From AV69 sp036498205 (GTDB taxonomy: Bacteria; Verrucomicrobiota; Verrucomicrobiia; Chthoniobacterales; UBA10450), in assembly GCA_036498205.1 (NCBI GenBank), contig DASXIC010000126.1, forward strand, positions 1-5,052: 5,052 bases of DNA. Reading direction: 5' to 3'. A program made the position numbers and the translations under genes. Positions 1 through 5,052 of this stretch are shown here, one piece after another; the first letter of the stretch is position 1, and each line of letters starts with the position of its first letter. The notes under the pieces are model-generated. The model did no database searches and was not told the origin of the DNA. It saw nothing but the letters and a program-made list of their open reading frames with translations.

Positions 1-341
1 TTCGGGTTCGGATAATCGATGCGCAGATTCAATCGCACCTTGGTGGTCAGCCAGATTATTTTTCGCTTTCCCGCTCCACGTCTGATCTCCCGATTTTTTT
101 TTGGAACAACAGAACACGCGACAATTGTGCCTGCGTCACAGCTCCGCAATACATTTTGAAGATACCGCGCCCTCAACTTCGGCGTGGCAATTCGCTTACT
201 TCGGCCACATCGGCCGCGCGATGCGAACGCCAGCTTGGTGAATGAATTACTCACATCGATGAGTAGAAAATCGGCTCGTTTTTCTTTCGTGGCTTTAGAG
301 GGCCGCTTGCGAGCCCCAAAGGGCGCGCGTAGCCTCGCGCT
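1..341. other. Leader region upstream of hemB, no convincing gene
   Basis: I see no recognisable gene, tRNA or small RNA in these 341 bases. Plus-strand frame 3 is open from the window edge to a TGA at 243-245, about 80 codons. Its first 35 or so residues look protein-like and include a run reading SHLGGQPDYFSLSR, but the rest is rich in Arg and Ser and looks like translated noncoding DNA. Base composition at the three codon positions is nearly flat, unlike a real gene here. It could be the tail of a gene entering from the left, or chance. A T9 tract at 94-102 has no GC-rich stem before it on the plus strand, so it is not a supported terminator. The hemB promoter should lie in this region, but no clear -35/-10 pair stands out. 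Confidence 0.4.
248..265. repeat. 18-bp dyad upstream of hemB (TACTCA-N6-TGAGTA)
   Basis: A perfect inverted repeat with 6-bp arms TACTCA (248-253) and TGAGTA (260-265) is separated by six bases. Its centre is itself an 8-bp palindrome, CATCGATG (254-261). It lies about 77 bp before the hemB start and outside any credible gene. The size and spacing suit a dimeric regulator's operator, but the symmetry does not continue outward and could be chance. It matches no regulator site I can name. Confidence 0.3.
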
Positions 342-1322
342 GTGCTCGTGCATCGTCCCCGCCGTTTACGCCGCACACCCGGCATACGCAATCTGATTCG
401 AGAAACGAATCTCAGTCGAAACGACTTTGTTTTGCCGCTTTTCGTAAGCGAAAAGCTCGAACGCGGACGCGAAATCGGCAGCATGCCCGGTGTTCGGCAG
501 CACAGCGTGAGCGAAATCTCGGAGGTCGCAAAATCCGCTTATGAGTCGGGGCTGCCGGCGATTCTTCTATTCGGGATTCCAAAAGCGAAAGATGAAATGG
601 CTAGCGGCGCGTATGCAAATAAAGGTGTGGTGCAAAATGCGGTTCGTGAAAGCAAACGAGCGGCGCCCGAATTGACGGTTATTACAGACGTTTGTCTCTG
701 CGAATATACCAGCCACGGCCACTGTGGTGTCACGCGCCTCGATGGCGACCATTTTCACGTTCTGAATGACGAAAGTGTTGAGCTGATTGCCAAGACAGCG
801 GTTTCCCTGGCCGCGGCCGGCGCAGATTTCGTCGCCCCGAGCGATATGATGGATGGCCGAATTGGCGCGGTCCGCGCCGCACTCGACGACGCAGGATTCG
901 ATCAAACCGGGATCATCAGTTACGCGGCGAAATTTGCTTCCGCGTTTTATGGACCGTTTCGCGACGCGGCGGAGAGTCCACCGCAATTTGGGGACCGCCG
1001 CTCTTATCAGATGGATCCGGCCAACGCCGACGAAGCCTTGCGGGAAGTAGAACTAGATCTGGCCGAGGGAGCCGACATTGTGATGGTAAAGCCAGCTTTG
1101 CCTTATCTGGATATTCTCTGGCGCGTGCGCGATCGCTTTGGCCGCCCAACCGCCGTCTACCATGTGAGTGGAGAATACGCGCTCGTTAAAATCGCAGCCG
1201 AAAAGGGACTGCTGGATGAGCGCGCTGCAGTGCTCGAAATCATGACCTCGCTAAAGCGAGCCGGCGCAGATTTCATCATTACCTACTGGGCATCGGAGTT
1301 AATGAAATGGCTGCCGGGTTGA
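342..1322 (+). CDS. hemB: Porphobilinogen synthase (delta-aminolevulinic acid dehydratase), zinc type
   Basis: This cytoplasmic enzyme condenses two 5-aminolevulinate molecules into porphobilinogen, the first common step towards haem and other tetrapyrroles. The product is 326 residues, the normal family length. Both Schiff-base lysines are visible: K197 in SYAAKFASAFYGPFRDA and K250 in the signature GADIVMVKPALPY. The metal loop DVCLCEYTSHGHCG keeps three cysteines (C118, C120, C128), which marks the active-site zinc type and not the magnesium-only type that has aspartates there. E278 in VSGEYA is the conserved glutamate associated with the allosteric magnesium site in many bacterial enzymes. 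The start is GTG: an in-frame TAG at 330-332 limits the choice to GTG 342 or GTG 348, and no ATG is available. Neither has a well-spaced Shine-Dalgarno sequence (AAAGGG at 318-323 is too distant), so the exact start is uncertain by two codons. The 3' end overlaps the next gene by 16 bp. Confidence 0.97.
   Translation: MLVHRPRRLRRTPGIRNLIRETNLSRNDFVLPLFVSEKLERGREIGSMPGVRQHSVSEISEVAKSAYESGLPAILLFGIPKAKDEMASGAYANKGVVQNAVRESKRAAPELTVITDVCLCEYTSHGHCGVTRLDGDHFHVLNDESVELIAKTAVSLAAAGADFVAPSDMMDGRIGAVRAALDDAGFDQTGIISYAAKFASAFYGPFRDAAESPPQFGDRRSYQMDPANADEALREVELDLAEGADIVMVKPALPYLDILWRVRDRFGRPTAVYHVSGEYALVKIAAEKGLLDERAAVLEIMTSLKRAGADFIITYWASELMKWLPG
1295..1298 (+). promoter_or_regulatory. Ribosome binding site GGAG for the nuclease-like gene
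   Basis: GGAG lies inside the last codons of hemB, eight bases before the ATG at 1307. This is good spacing and the clearest Shine-Dalgarno in the window. It supports ATG 1307 as the start and implies that ribosomes finishing hemB (stop 1320-1322) are close to the new start, which favours translational coupling. Confidence 0.6.
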
Positions 1323-2035
1323 GCGGCCGGCGCGGTGAAACGGAAGCGCACGGACGGCTGAAACGCCTGGCCATGATTTGGGCTCAGGCGCGCGGATACT
1401 CTGCCTGTGCGCTGGAAGTACATCTGCCACATTGCCGGTTTCGCGCGGACGTCGCTGCTTTTCGCGAGGATCGCGAAGGAGACGCTACAGCGATATTTGA
1501 ATGTAAACAGGCGCGCTCAGACTTGCGTCGTGACAATTGCGATACGGTCATGACCAGCAAACATCTCGATGCCGTCGAAACGCGGCGGAAAGTGATCGAA
1601 AGAAATTTGCGTATTCATTACCCGACATTACGCACTGGCGGTTCGCTTTTTCCCGATTTCGATTCGTTTGATTTTAGCCCGCTTCATCATCGTGGCCACG
1701 ACAGTGTCACTCGTAAGAGCGCCGCCTTGCGCCGGCGGCTGAGCGCCTGCACAAAATTTGAAAAACTGGCCCGCTATCACTGCGCCAATCTCTTTTATCT
1801 CATCATCGCAGCGCCCGTGCAGGCGAGACCGTTTGATCTGCCCGCCGGCTGGGGATTATTGGTCGAGACCGGCGATGCTCTCGATCTCGTGCAAAAACCG
1901 GTTTGGCATGAAGTGACGCCTCTCAATAAGATGCGTTTTTTACGTCGGATCGCCGCGGCAGGAACGCGCTCGATCAATCGCCAGCTCGCCATTTCTCCGG
2001 ACGCAATCGCCCGTGCCCGGCACGATGCGATCTAG
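1307..2035 (+). CDS. PD-(D/E)XK nuclease-like protein, MmcB-related
   Basis: This 242-residue soluble protein has the core pattern of a PD-(D/E)XK nuclease. A helix containing HGRLKRLAMIWAQARGY (15-31) is followed by E37, then D48 in RADVAAF and E65-C-K67 in AIFECKQARSDLRRD. The order helix, E, RAD-V, ExK, then SDLxxD resembles the MmcB family, whose Caulobacter member is implicated in tolerance of mitomycin C damage. After about residue 158, HCANLFYLIIA, GLLVE and a basic helix (KMRFLRRIA) resemble the MmcB C-terminal half. Between these parts (roughly 78-157) lies a long extra segment, rich in Arg, His and aromatic residues, that I do not recognise. No signal peptide or membrane segment is present. 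The gene overlaps hemB by 16 bp and is probably co-transcribed with it. The nuclease fold is fairly secure; membership of MmcB itself and the actual substrate are inference. Confidence 0.8.
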   Translation: MAAGLSGRRGETEAHGRLKRLAMIWAQARGYSACALEVHLPHCRFRADVAAFREDREGDATAIFECKQARSDLRRDNCDTVMTSKHLDAVETRRKVIERNLRIHYPTLRTGGSLFPDFDSFDFSPLHHRGHDSVTRKSAALRRRLSACTKFEKLARYHCANLFYLIIAAPVQARPFDLPAGWGLLVETGDALDLVQKPVWHEVTPLNKMRFLRRIAAAGTRSINRQLAISPDAIARARHDAI

Positions 2036-2040
2036 GTTTT
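2006..2040 (+). terminator. Interrupted stem-loop plus short T tract at a convergent gene junction
   Basis: An outer stem ATCGC (2006-2010) pairs with GCGAT (2027-2031). An inner stem CGTGC (2012-2016) pairs with GCACG (2020-2024) around a 3-base loop. Only C2011 and A2025-T2026 are unpaired between the two stems. On the plus strand TTTT follows at 2037-2040 after five bases, so this may be an imperfect intrinsic terminator for hemB and the nuclease gene, formed by the last codons of the latter. On the minus strand the hairpin begins directly after the gpmI stop but lacks a T tract, so there it may serve only as a stabilising 3' end. Confidence 0.4.
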
Positions 2041-3567
2041 GCGGACCAGAAGATTCCGACCGGTCATTTCGCTTGGCTGAGGAAGGCCGAGCAGAAACAG
2101 AAGCGTCGGCGCGACGTCTGCCAGAATTCCGTCCCGGCAACGAAATTGGGACGCATCATTAGCAACGTAGATCAAATGGACGAGATTCGTGGTATGTGCT
2201 GTGTTGGGTGAACCGTCAGGGTTTCGCATCAACTCACAATTGCCATGATCGGCGGTAATGAGTGCCTTCCCATCAAGGGTCAGCAATTCTGGAACAATGC
2301 GAGCGACGCAACCGTCGATTGTTTCAACGGCTTTGATTGCAGCTTCCACCACGCCGGTATGCCCAACCATGTCTGGGTTGGCAAAATTCAGAATAACAAG
2401 ATCGTAGTTCGCCATCCGGGCGCACACTTCGTCCGTTACCTCCGGTGCGCTCATTTCGGGCTGCAAATCGTAAGTCGCAACCTTTGGCGAAGGTACAATT
2501 TTGCGGTCCTCCCCCGCAAAAGGTCGCTCAACACCGCCGTTAAAAAAATAAGTGACGTGCGGGTATTTCTCCGTTTCAGCGATCCGGAGCTGTGACTTCG
2601 TTGCGGCACTGACGACTTCGCCGAGAATGTGTGCTAAATTTTCCGGACCAAAAATGTGGGGAGACGGATAAGTGACGTCATATTGGGTAAGGGTAACGAA
2701 ATCAACCCGTGGCCAAACTTCACGATCGAATCCGCTAAAATCTTCAAACAGAAATGCCTGGGCAAGCTGACGCGCACGATCGGCACGGAAGTTAAAAAAT
2801 AGAACCGAATCTCTGTCCCGGACTCGCTGTTCATTGGCATCGGCGAAAATCAGTGGCGGCATAAACTCGTCGGTTTTGCCTTGCTGATATTTTGCTGTCA
2901 CAGCCACTGAAGGCGGAACTTCCATACGCTCGCCTCTTCCAAGAACAATTGCGTCCCAAGCTTTCTTCGTCCGATCCCAGCGGCGATCGCGATCCATTGC
3001 AAAGTAGCGGCCGATCACGGTGATGATTTGTGCGCCAATTTCAGAAAGCGCGCTTTCGCATTCGCGCAAAATCTGCGCTCCGCCAGTGGGCGACGCGTCG
3101 CGCCCATCGGTGAATGCGTGGACAAAAATGTCGCTCAAACCGCTGGCGCGTGCGGCCTTGGCGATGGCTAGAAGGTGAGAAAAATGGCTGTGGACACCGC
3201 CGTCGGAAACAAGCCCGAGCAGGTGTAAACGATGACCTCGCGCGCGCCGGAAGGTATCCTGTAACACGGCATTACGCGCAAGTTCGCCTTCTGCGATGGC
3301 TTTGTTAATCCTGGTGAGATCCTGATAGACGATCCGGCCAGCCCCAAGATTGAGATGGCCAACCTCAGAGTTCCCCATCTGTCCCTCCGGGAGACCAACA
3401 TCAGCTCCACTTGCGCTCAATTTCCCTAACGGGTAGGTCGCGTAAAGCTGGTCGTGAAACGGAGTGTGCGCCAAAAGCGTCGCGTCTCCGTTTTCGTTCG
3501 CCTGAGCTTTCCCTCCGGGATTGATGCCCCAGCCGTCTCGAATTATCAGCATTACCGGCCCGGTCAT
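2032..3567 (-). CDS. gpmI: 2,3-bisphosphoglycerate-independent phosphoglycerate mutase
   Basis: This cytoplasmic enzyme interconverts 3- and 2-phosphoglycerate in glycolysis and gluconeogenesis through a phosphoserine intermediate, using two metal ions (usually manganese). In numbering from ATG 3567, the first metal aspartate is D11 (IIRDGWG) and the nucleophile is S67 in GQMGNSEVGHLNLGAGR. Substrate-binding residues include H126 (GGVHSH), D154/R156 (TDGRD), R187 and R193 (GRYFAMDRD), R261/R264 (FRADRAR) and K334 (ETEKYPHVTYFFNGG). The remaining metal ligands are D399 and H403 (NPDMVGHTG), D440-H441 (TADHGN) and H458 (NTAHTT). Nothing is missing. I chose ATG 3567, giving 511 residues, because GpmI proteins usually begin three or four residues before PVxLIIxDGWG. 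The frame also allows a TTG start at 3621 (529 residues), and neither start has a Shine-Dalgarno. The TAG stop shares CTAG with the stop of the convergent nuclease-like gene. Confidence 0.96.
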   Translation of the reverse strand: MTGPVMLIIRDGWGINPGGKAQANENGDATLLAHTPFHDQLYATYPLGKLSASGADVGLPEGQMGNSEVGHLNLGAGRIVYQDLTRINKAIAEGELARNAVLQDTFRRARGHRLHLLGLVSDGGVHSHFSHLLAIAKAARASGLSDIFVHAFTDGRDASPTGGAQILRECESALSEIGAQIITVIGRYFAMDRDRRWDRTKKAWDAIVLGRGERMEVPPSVAVTAKYQQGKTDEFMPPLIFADANEQRVRDRDSVLFFNFRADRARQLAQAFLFEDFSGFDREVWPRVDFVTLTQYDVTYPSPHIFGPENLAHILGEVVSAATKSQLRIAETEKYPHVTYFFNGGVERPFAGEDRKIVPSPKVATYDLQPEMSAPEVTDEVCARMANYDLVILNFANPDMVGHTGVVEAAIKAVETIDGCVARIVPELLTLDGKALITADHGNCELMRNPDGSPNTAHTTNLVHLIYVANDASQFRCRDGILADVAPTLLFLLGLPQPSEMTGRNLLVRKT

Positions 3568-3651
3568 CGGGCGCAATGTGCCGACCGCGACGGAGGAGAC
3601 AAGCGGTTCTTTCGTTGACAAGAGTGCAGCGGATTATTCACATCGCGTGCG

Positions 3652-4860
3652 ATGAACCGGAGGAATCAGATTCTGGCTTTGATCTGTCTTCTCATCTTTG
3701 CAGCGCTTGGGGTTCTTTATTTCCAGAACTGGGTCGTGCAAAAACCATTCGGAATTATTCTGTTTATTGGCGAAGGCTTGACTACGCAACGCCTGGCGGC
3801 GGCCCGTCTTTACAGCGCCGGTGCCGATGCGCGGCTCACACTCGATTCTTTGGATTTTTCGGCGCGACTTCGCAACTACTCCGCCGATTTTGCCGTTCCC
3901 GATTCCAGCGCCGCTGCAACCGCGCTCGCTACCGGCTCGAAGGTGAAAAACGGCACTTTGTCAGTCGACGAGTCCGGGGCACCGTTGCGCACCATCCTCG
4001 AGATCGCTCATGATGAAGGGCGCGCTACTGGAATTGTGACTGATGGCGCACTAACGAATCCAACGATTGCCGCCTTTTACGCGCACAATTCGAACGCGAA
4101 ACAGCCGCACGAGCTGGCTAATGTCCTAATCGGTAATCCTACCATCGACATCGCTTTGGGTGGCGGCTCTTCCAACTTCGACAAATCGAAATTGGATCAA
4201 GCAAGGATCCGACTGGCGCGAAATTTGCCAGAACTCGAGGAAATCTCAGATTGGCAGCGACCACAGGTACTCGGGATTTTCGCAGATGGCGATTTCGCGT
4301 TTACCGACGAGCTTACTGCCCGTGCCGAGAAACCGTCCCTCGCCGATATGGTGCGACGGGCGATTGAGCTGCTGCAGCTGAATCGGCGCGGTTACGTTCT
4401 TGTGGTTGATGCGCACCTGATGGCATCGGCGGCGTGGCAAAATCAGGGTGAACGCGTACTGCGCGAGACTCTCGAACTTGACCGCGCAGTTCAGACTGCT
4501 CGCGAATATGCCGGGGCCAATCTCACAATTATGGTGACGGGCGACGTTGCGATTGGAGGGATGAATGTGAATGGTTTTCCTTTCCGCTATGATCGAGGGG
4601 TCGCAATTCTTGGTCTCAACTCATCCGGCCAACCCTGGATAACCTGGGCCACAGGCCCGAATGGTGGAAAGATTCCCGACAATGCAACGCAGGACGGCGA
4701 ACGAAGTCTCAAAGCGATTGAGCCGGCCGCAGTTGAGGTTCCTTTCGCTTTGAACACCGTTGAAGACGTTGTCGCCAGTGCTAGCGGTCCACGCACAGAA
4801 AAACTCCACGGCACAATTGAGAATACCAGAATATTTTCAATCCTGCGCGACGCTCTCTAG
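3652..4860 (+). CDS. Membrane-anchored alkaline phosphatase homologue with a degraded metal site
   Basis: The 402-residue product starts with a basic tip and one hydrophobic helix (about 7-24), without a clear signal-peptidase site. It is probably a membrane-anchored periplasmic protein. The rest follows the PhoA-type alkaline phosphatase fold: IILFIGEG (35-42), PDSSAAATALATG (83-95, nucleophile equivalent S85), an AAFYAH segment (140-145), IALGGGSSNF (167-176), PSLADMVRRAIELL (228-241), VTGDVAIGG (295-303) and NTVEDV (368-373). By hand alignment with E. coli PhoA, D51 is E41, R166 is A149, E322 is D253, D327 is A258, H331 is W262, H370 is V299 and H412 is N368. S102 (S85), T155 (T138) and D369 (D298) are retained. 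The Zn1 site is thus absent, and ordinary zinc phosphatase activity is unlikely. The reading frame is intact, so this is not simple decay. ATG 3652 gives a sensible membrane segment but has no Shine-Dalgarno; a TTGACA at 3615-3620 is a possible -35 box without a good -10. The gene is divergent from gpmI, a member of the same superfamily. Confidence 0.85.
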   Translation: MNRRNQILALICLLIFAALGVLYFQNWVVQKPFGIILFIGEGLTTQRLAAARLYSAGADARLTLDSLDFSARLRNYSADFAVPDSSAAATALATGSKVKNGTLSVDESGAPLRTILEIAHDEGRATGIVTDGALTNPTIAAFYAHNSNAKQPHELANVLIGNPTIDIALGGGSSNFDKSKLDQARIRLARNLPELEEISDWQRPQVLGIFADGDFAFTDELTARAEKPSLADMVRRAIELLQLNRRGYVLVVDAHLMASAAWQNQGERVLRETLELDRAVQTAREYAGANLTIMVTGDVAIGGMNVNGFPFRYDRGVAILGLNSSGQPWITWATGPNGGKIPDNATQDGERSLKAIEPAAVEVPFALNTVEDVVASASGPRTEKLHGTIENTRIFSILRDAL

Positions 4861-4902
4861 CACCCTTGCCGGAATTTCGTAACCAAAGGATGATTAGTTG
4901 CC

Positions 4903-4924
4903 GCGCTAGAGATCAGCGCACAGA
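4903..4924. terminator. Weak candidate terminator hairpin between convergent genes
   Basis: GCGCT (4903-4907) pairs with AGCGC (4915-4919) around a 7-base loop. It lies 42 bp after the phosphatase-homologue stop and covers the stop codon of the minus-strand gene. On the plus strand ACAGATTTT follows, a short T tract five bases downstream. A second perfect 6-bp stem, GCGCGA (4940-4945) with TCGCGC (4951-4956), lies further along. A 5-bp stem with a 7-base loop is thin evidence, so this is a candidate only. Confidence 0.22.
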
Positions 4925-5052
4925 TTTTCCGACGTTACAGCGCGATATTTTCGCGCGCCGGAATAGGCGTAATAGGGCACGTACCGATTCGCCGGGATTT
5001 GGGAGATAGAGCAGGCCGCCCAATTGAACGTTGGATCGAGCACATATGTTTC
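4906..5052 (-). CDS. C-terminal end of an unidentified protein (partial)
   Basis: A minus-strand frame is open from the right edge of the window to a TAG at 4908-4906, giving the last 48 residues of a protein. The translation begins ETYVLDPTFNWAACSISQIP and ends SENLCADL. It is rich in Tyr and Pro (VPYYAYSG), has a balanced composition and has third-position GC of about 58%. It reads like real protein and not like a shadow frame, and no competing gene lies opposite. I do not recognise the family. It converges on the phosphatase homologue, leaving 45 bp between the two stop codons. The start and most of the gene lie beyond the window, so no function can be given. Confidence 0.6.
   Translation of the reverse strand, partial: ETYVLDPTFNWAACSISQIPANRYVPYYAYSGARKYRAVTSENLCADL

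Noticed and set aside
94..102. T9 tract as an intrinsic terminator
   Set aside because: No GC-rich inverted repeat precedes it on the plus strand, and the minus-strand equivalent is an A tract.
36..154. Possible start of a minus-strand gene leaving through the left edge
   Set aside because: The ATG at 154-152 leads to a stop after 29 codons. The two frames open to the left edge have only GTG or TTG candidates without a ribosome binding site, and none gives a recognisable N-terminus.
313..324. GCCC-CAAA-GGGC hairpin just before the hemB start
   Set aside because: The stem is only four base pairs and has no support as a riboswitch or attenuator; such short repeats are expected by chance.
184..396. 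70-codon plus-strand frame beginning GTG 184
   Set aside because: It overlaps the securely identified hemB N-terminus in another frame, has no ribosome binding site, and its translation resembles no protein I know.
567..986. 139-codon minus-strand frame opposite hemB
   Set aside because: It lies wholly antisense to the conserved catalytic core of hemB and its translation has no recognisable motif; it is a shadow of hemB codon use.
2245..2595. 116-codon plus-strand frame opposite gpmI
   Set aside because: It is antisense to the metal-binding C-terminal half of gpmI, where all expected residues are present, and shows no family features of its own.
3576..4013. 145-codon plus-strand frame across the gpmI/phosphatase gap
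   Set aside because: It runs in a different frame through the well-supported phosphatase homologue and gives an Arg- and Cys-rich translation typical of a shadow frame.

Overview
The window is 5,052 bp of moderately GC-rich, gene-dense bacterial chromosome. It holds four complete protein genes, the 3' end of a fifth, and about 340 bp of leading sequence with no convincing gene. There is no RNA gene, CRISPR array, insertion sequence or other sign of mobile DNA. The gene content and wording of HemB and GpmI suggest a free-living Gram-negative-type bacterium. My impression, from memory of protein style and not from a search, is the Verrucomicrobiota (Chthoniobacter/Udaeobacter-like soil lineages), with modest confidence.

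Layout. Positions 1-341 are leader sequence upstream of hemB and contain an 18-bp dyad (248-265). hemB (342-1322, +) encodes a three-cysteine zinc-type porphobilinogen synthase. Its 3' end overlaps by 16 bp the start of a 242-residue PD-(D/E)XK nuclease-like protein (1307-2035, +) that resembles the MmcB DNA-repair family, so the two form a translationally coupled pair. That gene meets gpmI (2032-3567, -; cofactor-independent phosphoglycerate mutase) tail to tail. Their stop codons share the palindrome CTAG, and a stem-loop of about ten base pairs (2006-2031) sits on the junction. Head to head with gpmI is a 402-residue membrane-anchored alkaline-phosphatase homologue (3652-4860, +). A minus-strand gene enters from the right edge and ends at 4906.

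How the genes relate. HemB feeds tetrapyrrole synthesis and GpmI serves lower glycolysis and gluconeogenesis; both are ordinary housekeeping enzymes with all expected catalytic residues. The nuclease-like gene is probably co-expressed with hemB, but no functional link is evident.

The most unusual object is the alkaline-phosphatase homologue. Its fold and nucleophile-region sequence are clearly recognisable. By hand alignment, however, it has lost all three Zn1 ligands, one Zn2 histidine and the phosphate-binding arginine. It is therefore likely a pseudo-phosphatase or an enzyme with changed chemistry. It lies directly beside gpmI, which belongs to the same alkaline-phosphatase superfamily.
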